Shown here in pieces: positions 14,653 to 23,021 of a stretch of DNA of 38,293 nt (the stretch's first letter is position 1; every line of letters begins with the position of its first letter). Position numbers and translations under genes: made by a program. Source of the stretch: a virus; IMG/VR virus record IMGVR_UViG_3300048908_000089, positions 1 to 38,293 of that record. The stretch is one strand, 5' to 3'. The notes beneath the pieces were generated by a model. It had not been told where the DNA came from. It searched no databases and saw only the letters and a list, made by a program, of their open reading frames with translations.

Positions 14653-15400
14653 GCGCGCGCTGTCGTTTGCGCTCTACAACCTGCCAGTCGGGTTCCTGCG
14701 CCGGATAATGCATCCGGCGTTTCAGGTCGATATACCCGAACTTGCCTAGTTCCTCGATCATCGATTTGTGGCCTGACTCGATGATCGCGTTCTTCGTCAA
14801 CATGCCCGATTCCAGCCAGTCAAATGCCGGTAGCATCTCCTCGCGCTCCGGCGCAAGGCGCTTCTGTACGTACCAGTGTTCGACCGGATGCAGGGCGTTT
14901 TTGATGTACTGCAACTGGCTGATGGGGATACCCGTTTCCGTAGCCAGTTCACTGTTCGTAAACGGCTGGCCGTTAGTAATGGTCCATATCTCGCGCAACA
15001 GGTCCGCAGTCGGAAAACGCAGGTCGATGCACTCCTCATGCGTGGACCACGACATGGGGTTCGGGACCACGCCATACTCGTTATTGCGCCAGTTGCAGGC
15101 CTTCAGACGGTCCATGTCGTAGGGCGCCTCAACCATTACCGTAACGTCCGTCTGGTAACCGTCCTTCGGGTGCGTGTCCTGTTCAATCAGGATACCGCCC
15201 AGGTTCTTCCATCGCGTCAGTTGCGTCTCGCTCGCCGGTATCCATGACGCGTATTGCAGCACGGGGAGCCCGTCCAGCGTGGCCGTCTTGAAGTAGACGG
15301 GCTTAAGGATCGTGTACCCACGATTGAGGATGACATGCGTAAATTGCTCGTACGCCTTCTTGACGGACGCCGCAATATCAGTTGTGCTGTAGAGTTTCAT
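14591..15400 (-). CDS. Unknown protein at the end of the replication operon
   Basis: This 269-residue protein is the last gene of the leftward operon; its ATG at 15400 overlaps the previous stop (AATGAA). I do not recognise the family. The first 130 residues are mixed alpha/beta with strands such as HVILNRGYTILKPVYFKTAT and QTDVTVMVEAPYDMDRLKA. Residues about 145-175 read like a winged or simple HTH (FTNSELATETGIPISQLQYI). The C-terminus is a charged helix (DWQVVERKRQRALSDLAAVR). It may regulate or assist replication, by association only. Its 3' end overlaps the late rightward gene on the other strand. Confidence 0.65.
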   Translation of the reverse strand: MKLYSTTDIAASVKKAYEQFTHVILNRGYTILKPVYFKTATLDGLPVLQYASWIPASETQLTRWKNLGGILIEQDTHPKDGYQTDVTVMVEAPYDMDRLKACNWRNNEYGVVPNPMSWSTHEECIDLRFPTADLLREIWTITNGQPFTNSELATETGIPISQLQYIKNALHPVEHWYVQKRLAPEREEMLPAFDWLESGMLTKNAIIESGHKSMIEELGKFGYIDLKRRMHYPAQEPDWQVVERKRQRALSDLAAVRSLVESLPDHLSL

Positions 15401-15663
15401 TTCAGTTGCAGGGCTCTCATTGCCAGTTGTCGGACCTCTTCCGTAACCGCGTGGCCGAGGTCCTGCATATCGACCAGGCGGCGCGCGAACGCTGCCAGGT
15501 CGAGCACGGCTCGCGTATCGCTGCGCAGAGGCGCGTACAGGTGTTCTGTGGCTTTCTTCTCCGTTTCCGACCTGACCGTGTTTGGGTAATGGAGGTGCTT
15601 TTCCAGATCGTGAATCCGCATGTACAGTTCTGCTACGTCTTGCGCAGTCCAGTGCACGTACAT
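15397..15663 (-). CDS. Small helical protein of unknown function
   Basis: This 88-residue protein is almost entirely helical and charged (TAQDVAELYMRIHDLEKHLH, TRAVLDLAAFARRLVDMQDL). The ATG overlaps the helicase stop (TAATG) behind GGAGAAAG, and its own stop overlaps the next start, so it is tightly coupled on both sides. There is no cysteine, membrane segment or enzyme motif. It could be an accessory subunit for the SNF2-like helicase or the following protein, by operon position only. Confidence 0.65.
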   Translation of the reverse strand: MYVHWTAQDVAELYMRIHDLEKHLHYPNTVRSETEKKATEHLYAPLRSDTRAVLDLAAFARRLVDMQDLGHAVTEEVRQLAMRALQLK

Positions 15664-17033
15664 TACTTTCTCCTTTTCATAGCCTGCATCAAGATTTCCT
15701 GAACCGTCTTCTTGCTCTCAAGACGTTCAAGTACGTCAAAGTCCACCGTATCGTTTGCCAGAATGTAATGAATAAATACCGGTCTATCATGCCCCGCCTG
15801 TGCCTGCCTGGTCGGTCCTATGCGTTCGATGATCTGCGCGTGTTCTTCGAGATTCCAGTTCACGGTAAAGAAAACGAGTATATTTCCGCCATCCTGTAGA
15901 TTAAGACCGTGGCCGGCACTAGCAGGATGAGCGAATAGAACAGGTATCTTTCCAGCATTCCACGCGCGTATGGTTTCGGGATCAGAGTCCAGAACCCGAC
16001 CGCGAGGAAAAGCAGCAAGGAGACGAGCAAGATCATGACGGAAGTGATAAGCCACCAGAACAGGTGCGCCGTTCGCTTCTTCGATAATGTCATCAAGCGC
16101 GCTGATCTTCGCATCGTGAACCTCCTGCCAGTTGCGCTGGTCATCGGTATAGATCGCGCCGGCTGCCAGTTGCAGGCACTTCTGCGTCTTACTGGCCGCG
16201 TTCAGCGCTTCGATTTCCGTTGGCCCCAGATGCCCCTCCAGTTCCAGGAACATCTTTTTCTCCATGTCCCGGTACTGCTGCCGCGCCTTGTAAGGCAGAT
16301 CCACTATGATCTTGTTGCGGATCGGTTCTGAGAGATTGAAGTAGTCCTTCGCATCCAGCGATAAGCACACGTCGGATATGAGCGTCTGGATCTGGGACTG
16401 TGCACATTCCACGGGCTCCAGCCCGTACCCGTCGTAACTCGTCCTGAACCACCGTTGCGAAAAGGCCGCAAACGACTTGCCAAGTCTCTGACCCCCATCC
16501 ACGAACCACATCGGGCCCCATAAATCTTTCAGCCCATTCGGGGCCGGTGTGCCAGTAAGGCCTATCCATCTGTCCACCTTCTTGTGTGCGACTTCCGCGA
16601 GCGCCTTGGCGCGCTTCGTACCCTGGCGCGTGCGAAAGCCTTTGAGTTTCGTTACCTCATCCGCGACTATCGTTTTGAACGGCCACGGGCGGGGATTGTA
16701 TTTGAACCAGTCTACGAGCCACGGTACGTTCTCATAGTTGATCGTGAAGATAGCAGAATCCTCGCGTAACGCCTGCGCCCGCTGTTCCGCAGTACCAACG
16801 ACGGGCGTAACTGGTAGATCAAGCCCCCATTTCTTGACTTCATCAGGCCACGTGCTTTGAGCAACGCGCAGCGGGGCCAGTACAAGCGTCGGTGAGTCAT
16901 CGACAAGCGCTTGCGCCTCAAGTGCCTTAAGAGTCGATATAGTTTTGCCGAGGCCCATTGGGACAAAGGCATTGCATCTCTCCTTTTCAAGAAGGAAATC
17001 GCGAATGATTTCCTGATAGGGGCGAAGTTTCAT
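15663..17033 (-). CDS. SNF2-family helicase / DEAD-like ATPase
   Basis: This 456-residue superfamily 2 ATPase starts at ATG 17033 (MKLRPYQEIIRDFLLEKERC) behind GGCGGGAGCAA. Walker A is FVPMGLGKTIST, motif II is VADEVTKLKG (DEVT in place of DEAH) and motif III is IGLTGTPAPN. The second RecA lobe contains VLVAYHFRHDLARLLAAF and ASAGHGLNLQDGGNI. The C-terminal motif VI region reads QIIERIGPTRQAQAGHDRPV, a phage variant of the usual Q-x3-R-x2-RxGQ. The protein is short for SNF2 and lacks accessory domains, as in phages that pair it with a VRR-NUC nuclease. The partner genes lie just upstream. It would remodel or translocate on DNA during replication or recombination. Confidence 0.85.
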   Translation of the reverse strand: MKLRPYQEIIRDFLLEKERCNAFVPMGLGKTISTLKALEAQALVDDSPTLVLAPLRVAQSTWPDEVKKWGLDLPVTPVVGTAEQRAQALREDSAIFTINYENVPWLVDWFKYNPRPWPFKTIVADEVTKLKGFRTRQGTKRAKALAEVAHKKVDRWIGLTGTPAPNGLKDLWGPMWFVDGGQRLGKSFAAFSQRWFRTSYDGYGLEPVECAQSQIQTLISDVCLSLDAKDYFNLSEPIRNKIIVDLPYKARQQYRDMEKKMFLELEGHLGPTEIEALNAASKTQKCLQLAAGAIYTDDQRNWQEVHDAKISALDDIIEEANGAPVLVAYHFRHDLARLLAAFPRGRVLDSDPETIRAWNAGKIPVLFAHPASAGHGLNLQDGGNILVFFTVNWNLEEHAQIIERIGPTRQAQAGHDRPVFIHYILANDTVDFDVLERLESKKTVQEILMQAMKRRK

Positions 17034-17113
17034 TTGCTCCCGCCAATCACAAGCCCGATTGCCGCTGCGCAAATCACGCCCCAAACCAGAACCGCAATAG
17101 TCCAGATGCTCAT
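17030..17113 (-). CDS. 27-residue membrane microprotein coupled between nuclease and helicase
   Basis: The ATG at 17113 overlaps the VRR-NUC stop (TAATG), and its TGA overlaps the helicase ATG (AATGA), so the gene fills the gap exactly. The peptide is MSIWTIAVLVWGVICAAAIG then LVIGGSK: one hydrophobic helix with almost no tail. It may be a genuine small membrane protein, or its translation may only serve to pass ribosomes to the helicase start. I do not recognise a family. The double coupling is the best evidence that it is translated. Confidence 0.5.
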   Translation of the reverse strand: MSIWTIAVLVWGVICAAAIGLVIGGSK

Positions 17114-17385
17114 TACGCCACCTGTGAGATAAATAGATCGACTCCATCATAAGAGTCGATGGTCCAAGGGAAACAGCCCGCTCTTTCCAAGCGTCCGTGT
17201 TCTCTAATCTGATCCGTTCGAAGTTTTTCGCCCGGTGCTTTTAACTCTACAAAATGTACGCGGCCCTTAAAAACAGCAATCCGGTCGGGTACGCCCCGAT
17301 GGCCGGGGCTGACGAACTTTCGCTGAAGCCCGCCCGCTTCCTTGACACGCTTCACAAAGTAGGCTTCGATATCGCGTTCACGCAA
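17113..17385 (-). CDS. VRR-NUC domain nuclease
   Basis: This protein of about 90 residues is a stand-alone VRR-NUC (PD-(D/E)XK superfamily) nuclease. The core reads GHRGVPDRIAVFKGRVHFVE and then LKAPGEKLRTDQ, giving the D, E-x-K and Q of the active site (D in PDRI, E and K in VELKAPGE, Q in TDQ). I chose the TTG start at 17385 (reads MRERDIEAYFVKRVKEAGG) because GGAG lies eight bases upstream and it is the usual N-terminus of the family; a TTG at 17418 is the longer option. It overlaps the preceding small gene by eight bases. VRR-NUC with SNF2 is a common phage replication or recombination pair, probably acting on branched or flapped DNA. Confidence 0.8.
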   Translation of the reverse strand: MRERDIEAYFVKRVKEAGGLQRKFVSPGHRGVPDRIAVFKGRVHFVELKAPGEKLRTDQIREHGRLERAGCFPWTIDSYDGVDLFISQVA

Positions 17386-17575
17386 GGTGGTTCTCCAGCT
17401 TCCGTTCAAGTTCTTCAACGCGTTCGAACAGTTCGACCAACAGATCGTTCTTAGTGACGTTTGGCTTGTTGTCGTGACCGTCCGCGCAGTACTGCGTTCC
17501 GTCTAGAACCTCGCGCATGGTTGCGCGCGGCAAGCCCCTGTCGCAGCCCCGGCAGTAAGACCATTCCCATCCCAT
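17378..17575 (-). CDS. Small zinc-ribbon-like protein with C-terminal coiled coil
   Basis: This 65-residue protein starts at ATG 17575 behind GGAGGGGATAATA. C8 and C11 (YCRGCDRG) with C31 and H34 (YCADGHDN) form a plausible zinc site. The C-terminal third is a heptad-rich helix (LLVELFERVEELERKLENHL), likely a dimerising coiled coil. It overlaps the VRR-NUC start. A DNA- or protein-binding adaptor for the neighbouring nuclease and helicase is possible, but no family is recognised. Confidence 0.6.
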   Translation of the reverse strand: MGWEWSYCRGCDRGLPRATMREVLDGTQYCADGHDNKPNVTKNDLLVELFERVEELERKLENHLA

Positions 17576-17577
17576 TA

Positions 17578-17754
17578 TTATCCCCTCCACCCAAACAGCA
17601 AACCGAGAACCACGCCCGCTACGAGCGTGCCAACAATCGCGACTAGCCGTTCATGCTTGCGGCAGTGCGCGATGTCAGAACGATGATAAGGGCCAAAGGC
17701 TTGTTGGATAGTCCGGGGAACGGGGCGATAGGGCTTGTACTCTTCGTCTAACAT
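17578..17754 (-). CDS. Small membrane-anchored protein, first gene of the nuclease-helicase sub-operon
   Basis: This 58-residue protein starts at ATG 17754 behind CACAGGAGAACATC, exactly 25 bases after a TATAGT promoter hexamer. The N-terminal 40 residues are polar (DEEYKPYRPVPRTIQQAFGP, then a HCRKHER segment). The C-terminus is one hydrophobic helix (AIVGTLVAGVVLGLLFGWRG). A longer reading from 17808 has no SD and would begin inside the promoter. The tail-anchored topology suggests an inner-membrane protein facing the cytoplasm; function is unknown. Confidence 0.65.
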   Translation of the reverse strand: MLDEEYKPYRPVPRTIQQAFGPYHRSDIAHCRKHERLVAIVGTLVAGVVLGLLFGWRG

Positions 17755-17779
17755 GATGTTCTCCTGTGTTGTTGAGTCC

Positions 17780-17808
17780 ACTATAGCAAATGCAAAACAG
17801 GAAATCAA
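17780..17808 (-). promoter_or_regulatory. Leftward promoter-leader module, copy 2
   Basis: Read leftward, TTGATT (17808-17803), a 17-base spacer containing TTTTGCATTTGC, then TATAGT (17785-17780). The 25-base leader contains AACAACACAGGAGAAC and ends at ATG 17754. The -35 overlaps the end of the DNA polymerase gene, so this promoter can boost the nuclease-helicase genes independently of the polymerase transcript. Confidence 0.7.
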
Positions 17809-19874
17809 CCCTTTCTATAGCGGTACGCTTCGAATCCGGCAGCGGCTAACGGCAGACCTTGCGCCCATCCGGGGTTTGTTGCCATCAGTTGCGACAGGTG
17901 CTTCGCGTTATACAGTTCGCCATCTGGTGCGTACGTAATCAGTTCATCGTGAATCGGAAGACGGATGCTGTAACCTGCTGCCAACGCTACCGGATAGCAG
18001 AATTTGAACACGTCGCGCGCTACTGCCTGCGTCATGTTCTCGACCAGTTTTCCGCCGTATGTGGTCAGCCTTTGCCACTTTCGCGAGTACTGATTCATGC
18101 CCATGTAAGACAGTTTGCCGTCTTCGACTCGTGGCGCGGGGTACGACAATGCGCGACCCGATGGCAGGACGATACGCAACCAGTTTCCTTTGCGGATCAT
18201 GGTTACTTTGCGGCACTGAATTGCTACGCCCTCGTTTTCTACGGCGGCTATAGCGCAGTCTTTCACTTCTGGCCAATAGCCAGAAATCCGGTTGTTAGCG
18301 CGACGCCACAGGCGCTTTATCGAGTCGCACATCATGAACGTTTCAGGCTTCAGGCCGAATGTCGGACGCTTTGTGTCTGCCGCCCACGTATAAAACTTCT
18401 CCGCCTCGCTCCACACGTCGTCCGGCACCTCCGCTTTCATCGCGTCCAGGTCGATTCCATAAGTCGCGGCTCCTGTGATGAACGCACCAACACCGCCCTC
18501 AAAACCAAGGAAAAGTTCGATCACCTTGCCTATCTGGCGTTGCCATTTCTCGACTTCGGCAGGGTCAACGCCAAACGTTGATCCGTAACCAATCTCATAA
18601 AGATCAGGGCCTCCGTTCTTATCCAGCTCCCGGAACGCCTGTAGCTTCCACTCTTCGCCGGCCAGCCATGCGAGTACGCGCCCTTCAATGTTCGACAGGT
18701 CGGCAACGACGATCTTCGACTTCGGCGGCGCGATGATGACGCCACGCATTGCATTGGCGCACAACTCCATCACGTTATCCGTGATGAGATCCGCGCACCC
18801 CGCCTTGATAGCCTCGATACCCGTATCGATTTCATCCGCTTCGAGCGTCGGACGCATCAGGTTCTGCGGCTGGAACAGGCGCCCTGCATCGCGGCCCGTG
18901 CGCCCCGCTCCTGAGAACTGGATAACGCCTCGCAGATAGCCGTCCGACGACGTGCAGCGCATCACGCGTTTGTACTTGCTGACAGACGACGTGGACGCCA
19001 TCAGGCGTATCCCGATCAGTTCCCGGACCCCATCGGGCAAAGAAGGATCAAGCAAACGGCGCTCAAGAGTATCACCGCGCATATCGGGTAGGGATACTCC
19101 GTGTTCCTTGAGGATGTGCTCAAGCAATTTGTCTCGCTGCGTCGCGGATGTAACTGCTCCCAGTGTTGCTTCGCTAACATCGCTTGCAAGGCCGGCTTGC
19201 GCAACGTTGACCGCCTCGACGGCTTTCTCAGATAGTTCAAGATCGACATAAATCCCCTCGTTATTGATTCGCTGATCCAATTGCCAGAGTCGCAATTCGA
19301 ATTCGTGATTCGGGTAATTCCACTTCGGCATCTTCTGGTGCAGGATGCGCATGGACGTAATGTCCGACTTCGCGTACTCGATGAACTCCGCCCACTCTGC
19401 CGGGTGCGTTTCGCGGGTCTTGCGGCGCAGTTTCTGGTTAGCGGGCTGCGGCATGCAGAACATGCGAATCAGTTGCTTGCCGCGTTTGCTCTTCGCCACA
19501 TCGCTATCGAGGCGGAAGATATCGCAAAGCGCGGACAGCGAACCGGGCAGCCCGTGGCAGAGTGCCTGCACCATCGTGTCTCTGTGCTGGGACTCGGGCA
19601 TGTGCTTCGCCACTTCTGGCAAAGCGCGCTTCATAACAACGCGATCGAAGCCACCCGAATTGTGGCCCCAGTATTCGTCCGCACCTTTTATTACGTCAAG
19701 CAGGCCGACAGGTAACCCGGACGGAAAATCCGTACGCGTGGCATCCCAGCACTGAACCGGCCCGTCGTCAACCGCCCACGCGAACAACAATACCTCCGCG
19801 TTCTCCGCGTATCGGTGCGCGCCGTCGTTGATTGGGGTTTCGCTGTAGGTTTCCAAATCCCACCAGAGTTTCAT
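17805..19874 (-). CDS. DNA polymerase, family A, with 3'-5' exonuclease domain
   Basis: This 689-residue phage replicative polymerase starts at ATG 19874 (MKLWWDLETYSETPI), overlapping the methyltransferase stop by four bases. Exonuclease motifs are WDLETYS (Asp6, Glu8), GHNSGGFDRVVMK (about residues 69-81) and EYAKSDITSM. Polymerase motif A is VVADLSNIEGRVLAWLAGEE, motif B region is QIGKVIELFLGFEGGVGAF, and motif C is IRLPIHDELITY. SGAGRTGRDAGRLFQPQNL is the family A template/primer-binding stretch. There is no 5' nuclease domain. Motif B has ELFLGFEGG where bacterial Pol I has NFGLIYG, as in other short phage polymerases of this type. The residue pattern indicates activity in both domains. 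Confidence 0.92.
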   Translation of the reverse strand: MKLWWDLETYSETPINDGAHRYAENAEVLLFAWAVDDGPVQCWDATRTDFPSGLPVGLLDVIKGADEYWGHNSGGFDRVVMKRALPEVAKHMPESQHRDTMVQALCHGLPGSLSALCDIFRLDSDVAKSKRGKQLIRMFCMPQPANQKLRRKTRETHPAEWAEFIEYAKSDITSMRILHQKMPKWNYPNHEFELRLWQLDQRINNEGIYVDLELSEKAVEAVNVAQAGLASDVSEATLGAVTSATQRDKLLEHILKEHGVSLPDMRGDTLERRLLDPSLPDGVRELIGIRLMASTSSVSKYKRVMRCTSSDGYLRGVIQFSGAGRTGRDAGRLFQPQNLMRPTLEADEIDTGIEAIKAGCADLITDNVMELCANAMRGVIIAPPKSKIVVADLSNIEGRVLAWLAGEEWKLQAFRELDKNGGPDLYEIGYGSTFGVDPAEVEKWQRQIGKVIELFLGFEGGVGAFITGAATYGIDLDAMKAEVPDDVWSEAEKFYTWAADTKRPTFGLKPETFMMCDSIKRLWRRANNRISGYWPEVKDCAIAAVENEGVAIQCRKVTMIRKGNWLRIVLPSGRALSYPAPRVEDGKLSYMGMNQYSRKWQRLTTYGGKLVENMTQAVARDVFKFCYPVALAAGYSIRLPIHDELITYAPDGELYNAKHLSQLMATNPGWAQGLPLAAAGFEAYRYRKG

Positions 19875-20389
19875 ACGAGATCCCATCCGCGCGCGGCGCG
19901 GTATTCTTCCCATGCGCGGGTCACCGCACCGCTGCCGGGGAACAGGTCATGTAATTCATCGCCCGCTTCGGTATTGAAGGCGTCGAATAGCCAGTCACAA
20001 AAGCCTTTGGGTTTGGCGCCAGTCAGACCTTTTTTCAACGTGATGTTGACCGCGCACCAGTCGCGCACGGTCGGCTGATCCCGGCGTATCTTGCGCCCGC
20101 CCCAGAACACTACAGGCTCCCATGCGTACGCAAGACCGACGTTTGGTTTAAAAATGGCGAAAGGTTTTGTCCATGCCATAACGCGCGACGCTTTTGGGCA
20201 AAGCGGCAATATATCGTGCAGGTTTCCGCTTGTCATGGATAGCGCCCAGCCGTCCGGAAATTCGTCCTGAAGCCGTTCAATAAGCAACCGATGACCGTCA
20301 AGACTGTCATAGACGTGTGCTTCAGGATGATCGCCGTACAGGCGCACGGAGCATCCGTAGTAAGGCGGATCAGCGTAAGCGAATTTCAT
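19871..20389 (-). CDS. Small DPPY-type DNA methyltransferase
   Basis: This 172-residue protein is a minimal amino-methyltransferase (N6-adenine or N4-cytosine class). The catalytic motif IV is ADPPYYG near the N-terminus (D7-P-P-Y10). The AdoMet-binding motif comes late (GDELHDLFPGSGAVTRAWEE), giving the order IV then I. There is no obvious target-recognition domain, and no partner restriction gene is seen. It starts behind AAAGGAGATAAGA and its stop overlaps the DNA polymerase start (ATGA). Likely roles are protecting phage DNA or marking replicated strands. RNA or other substrates cannot be excluded. Confidence 0.75.
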   Translation of the reverse strand: MKFAYADPPYYGCSVRLYGDHPEAHVYDSLDGHRLLIERLQDEFPDGWALSMTSGNLHDILPLCPKASRVMAWTKPFAIFKPNVGLAYAWEPVVFWGGRKIRRDQPTVRDWCAVNITLKKGLTGAKPKGFCDWLFDAFNTEAGDELHDLFPGSGAVTRAWEEYRAARGWDLV

Positions 20390-20443
20390 TCTTATCTCCT
20401 TTGTGCCGGCTTTCTGGTTCCCGTAGCCGGCGACGGGTAGTGC

Positions 20444-21031
20444 TTACGCCAGATCGTCTTCAGCGTCCACGGAATCGAAACCGTCATCCGAGGGCCGCGA
20501 TGCGCCGCCGAACGAGTCACCAGGGGCGTCGTACTGGACGCCAAGCAGACCGCAACGCATACCGCGATACGTGCCTGCCTGGGCCCACATTTCTACCTTC
20601 GCGTTCACATAGCATCCCGCGTAGATCACGCCTTCCTTGCCGGTGAGGCGTTGCGCCTTACCCGTGGCCGGGTCCTTCACGTTGTGCAGGAACAGCGGCG
20701 CACCGTCCTTCGCCTTGCGCACGCCCGACAGCGCGTAGCGGTCTTCAAAGCCCTCGTACACTTCGCCCGTCTTGTCTTTCTTGTTCTTTTGGTACGAATA
20801 GGCTTTCTTGTCGCCGCGCAAGTCTTCGAGCATCGTGTCTGCCTTCTTGCCCCATGCGGCTACTGCCTCTGCCTGAATCGCGGCCTGGATTGCCTTGTCG
20901 TTAGCCGAGCCCGGTTCTACGATGAACGTGGCCGTGTGGCGGAAATCACCCTTACCTTCGTACTGGCCCGGTTCGAACAGTTCATCAATGAACGCGATAC
21001 GTACGTGTTTCAGTTGAACGATAGTACCCAT
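20444..21031 (-). CDS. ssDNA-binding protein, DUF2815 type
   Basis: This 195-residue protein resembles DUF2815 phage ssDNA-binding proteins (gp2.5-like OB fold). Characteristic segments are TIVQLKHVRIAFIDELFEPG, DFRHTATFIVEPGSANDKAI, GFEDRYALSGVRKAKDGAPL and VIYAGCYVNAKVEMWAQAG. The acidic C-terminal tail (DDGFDSVDAEDDLA) is typical of SSB proteins and recruits replication partners. It lies between the Cas4-like nuclease and the methyltransferase-polymerase pair and starts behind GGAGATTCACAA. It would coat single strands during replication and recombination. Confidence 0.85.
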   Translation of the reverse strand: MGTIVQLKHVRIAFIDELFEPGQYEGKGDFRHTATFIVEPGSANDKAIQAAIQAEAVAAWGKKADTMLEDLRGDKKAYSYQKNKKDKTGEVYEGFEDRYALSGVRKAKDGAPLFLHNVKDPATGKAQRLTGKEGVIYAGCYVNAKVEMWAQAGTYRGMRCGLLGVQYDAPGDSFGGASRPSDDGFDSVDAEDDLA

Positions 21032-21043
21032 TTGTGAATCTCC

Positions 21044-22276
21044 TTAACAAAGTTCGTCTACAGTGTCGAAACCGTCTTCGACAGGTTTAATTTCAATCGC
21101 AGGCCGCTTATCCGATTCGTGGACCACGTGCGGCTTACCTTCGGCTTGTACGACCAGTTGTTCGATCTGCTTCAGGCGTCGCGGCTGGTCCTTCAGCGCA
21201 TCCAGAATCGGTTTCGGTCCAAGCAGCTTGAACGAGTACATCTCGTCCTGCTTCATCTTGAACTTCTTCATGAGGGCTTCCGCTTCCTCATCCGAAGACC
21301 ATGCCCGGTTACCGCGCTTGCCTGCTACAACCTTCACGCCCGGTACGGTGTTGCCCGCGAACACCTCATACTCGATGCGTGCGCGAACGGCTTTGATCCA
21401 GTCTTCGAGCAGTTCTAGTTGCTCGAATTTCTCTCCCAGTTTTTCGACAGGAATTATCTGGGCGCTGACATGCGGTGCCGAAAAAGTGTCGAAAGATTCC
21501 TCAATCGCTTCCTCAACCACGTTGCGCAGCGCAGGACAAACCGCTTTTGCCTTGCACCACTGGCAGGTCTTCTCCGCCGGCGAGAAATCCTCTTCCTTCA
21601 GCGCGCGCTCACCTGCCATCTTGTGAATCAGGATTGCCTTCGCGGCGCGCGGTGAAGCCCACTCTACCCACTCATTCACAATCGCTGGCGTTACCTGCCA
21701 TTCGCTGTTCGTGCGTAGCGGCTGTTCGATCACGAAGCTGATGTTGCGGAACTCATCGACCAGTGAGAATTTCTCGATGACTCCTGACATGTACATCAGG
21801 CCCTGCGTGTTACCTTCGGCGAGCACTTCCGTATAGCCGAACTTCGCGTCGATCACATCAGCATCTGTCGCACCATCAGGCCAGATAACACGCAGGACGA
21901 TATCAACACGGCCCGTCGCATTATCCTCACCAGTGATGTGATCCACGGGTACGTCCTGTTCAACGTCAACAGCGACAGTAGCCCCGCGCAGTTCATAAGC
22001 ACGTATCCGCTCACGCACGCTATCCAGAACAGTTTGAACATCGGTTGCTAGCTCCTTGTTGACCGTGTGTCCTTTCTTCGGGATATGGCCTTCATAGTCC
22101 ATCGCGTTGCGTGCGAACTCCAGACAGAGAGCCAGAAGTTCGTGTTTGTCCGTACCCAGGTCAGCGGCTTTCGAATCGCCGTCCGGCTGCCCGATTTCCA
22201 TGGCCAGCGAGTTAGCGCAGTTCAGCCACTTGGCTGATGATGACGGGCTCGCTAGCGCGTGGTATTCGTCACTCAT
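21044..22276 (-). CDS. Cas4/RecB-like exonuclease, DUF2800 type
   Basis: This 410-residue PD-(D/E)XK nuclease has the DUF2800 layout. The start is ATG 22276 (MSDEYHALASPSSSAKWLNC) behind GGAGGGATTACAG. The N-terminal Cys lies in LNCANS. The nuclease core has ADLGTDKHELLALC (His), NATGRVDIVLRVIW (Asp), DADVIDAKFGYTEV (Asp/Lys) and a QGLMYMSG helix. A Cys cluster CQWCKAKAVCP near residue 265 completes a probable iron-sulphur site, as in Cas4. The C-terminal third is helical and ends in an acidic motif (VEDGFDTVDEL) that resembles the tail of the SSB encoded next to it (DDGFDSVDAED). The usual role is DNA end resection in phage replication or recombination. The preceding gene overlaps by eight bases. 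Confidence 0.85.
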   Translation of the reverse strand: MSDEYHALASPSSSAKWLNCANSLAMEIGQPDGDSKAADLGTDKHELLALCLEFARNAMDYEGHIPKKGHTVNKELATDVQTVLDSVRERIRAYELRGATVAVDVEQDVPVDHITGEDNATGRVDIVLRVIWPDGATDADVIDAKFGYTEVLAEGNTQGLMYMSGVIEKFSLVDEFRNISFVIEQPLRTNSEWQVTPAIVNEWVEWASPRAAKAILIHKMAGERALKEEDFSPAEKTCQWCKAKAVCPALRNVVEEAIEESFDTFSAPHVSAQIIPVEKLGEKFEQLELLEDWIKAVRARIEYEVFAGNTVPGVKVVAGKRGNRAWSSDEEAEALMKKFKMKQDEMYSFKLLGPKPILDALKDQPRRLKQIEQLVVQAEGKPHVVHESDKRPAIEIKPVEDGFDTVDELC

Positions 22277-22562
22277 CTGTAATCCCTCCGTACGGTCCGC
22301 AGAGTGCAACAACTGCGTTTTGAACAAGCGCATCGGGGTCAAAGTCTGGATCTTGCCCGCACATCGTTGCTCCGCGAATTGCGTAACGTACAGCGGCAAC
22401 GACGGATTCTCTTTGTGCATGGGTCAAAATCGGATGGGGTGTGTCCGCTGTGGTGTCGCGCTTTTCGTCCCACTCCGAACAGCGCGGCGCGTAAAGCCAG
22501 TGCTCTTTCGGAAGCGGCAAGGAGGCCGTGAAGAATCCCGAACCATCAGGCAACTTATCCAT
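22269..22562 (-). CDS. Phage protein of unknown function, early leftward operon
   Basis: This 97-residue protein starts at ATG 22562 (MDKLPDGSGFFTASLPLPKE) behind CCGGAGGCTTCGC. The KLPDGSGFFTASLPLPKEHW opening is a phrase I associate with small phage hypothetical proteins of unknown function. The middle is polar (CSEWDEKRDTTADTPHPILT) and the C-terminus is helical (RESVVAAVRYAIRGAT). It overlaps both neighbours by eight bases. Function is unknown. Confidence 0.65.
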   Translation of the reverse strand: MDKLPDGSGFFTASLPLPKEHWLYAPRCSEWDEKRDTTADTPHPILTHAQRESVVAAVRYAIRGATMCGQDPDFDPDALVQNAVVALCGPYGGITDE

Positions 22563-22989
22563 GCGAAGCCTCCGGGTCGACTTCACCCGCCGCGACACGC
22601 TTCATGTAGGCCACGTAGTCAGACCACTGGCTCTCGTTCAGAGCCTTGGCAGTCGTGACACCGAACCGCGCGAGGCCGGCGACAGCTTTCGACTTGTCCA
22701 TCTTGCTCACGGCAATCGTGACGTTCTTCACGTCATCGTAAGTCACCGATGCTTGCGAGGAAGGCGGCGAAATGTCGGTAGTGGGCGAGGGTTTCGTCTC
22801 GGCGTTTGGGACTTGTTTCCAGGCATGCTCACGCGCCACAACCTGCTGCAAGGCAATTGCCTCCGCAACAAAAGCCTCGGGGGGCGTTTCGTCCAGCGTC
22901 TGTGCAAGCGGAATCTGGCGCTCATTGAAAGAGCGTGTCAGTTCTACGACTGCTGCTGTCAGCAGTTCGATCTTTGCTTCCAATGACAT
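22555..22989 (-). CDS. First gene of the leftward replication operon, unknown function
   Basis: This 144-residue protein starts at ATG 22989 behind AAAGGAGATACAA. The N-terminus is a short coiled coil (SLEAKIELLTAAVVELTRSF). Residues about 60-85 are a Pro/Ser/Thr linker. The C-terminal 60 residues form a compact helical domain (YDDVKNVTIAVSKMDKSKAV, ALARFGVTTAKALNESQWSD), a pattern that often follows coiled coils in phage recombination-region proteins. It is the promoter-proximal gene of the operon. Function is unknown. Confidence 0.7.
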   Translation of the reverse strand: MSLEAKIELLTAAVVELTRSFNERQIPLAQTLDETPPEAFVAEAIALQQVVAREHAWKQVPNAETKPSPTTDISPPSSQASVTYDDVKNVTIAVSKMDKSKAVAGLARFGVTTAKALNESQWSDYVAYMKRVAAGEVDPEASHG

Positions 22990-23021
22990 TTGTATCTCCT
23001 TTGTGGGTGACTGCGGTTCGT

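Noticed and set aside
22107-22658. Rightward frame of 183 codons opposite the Cas4-like and neighbouring genes
   Set aside because: No SD, no family features, and opposite two leftward genes with good SDs.
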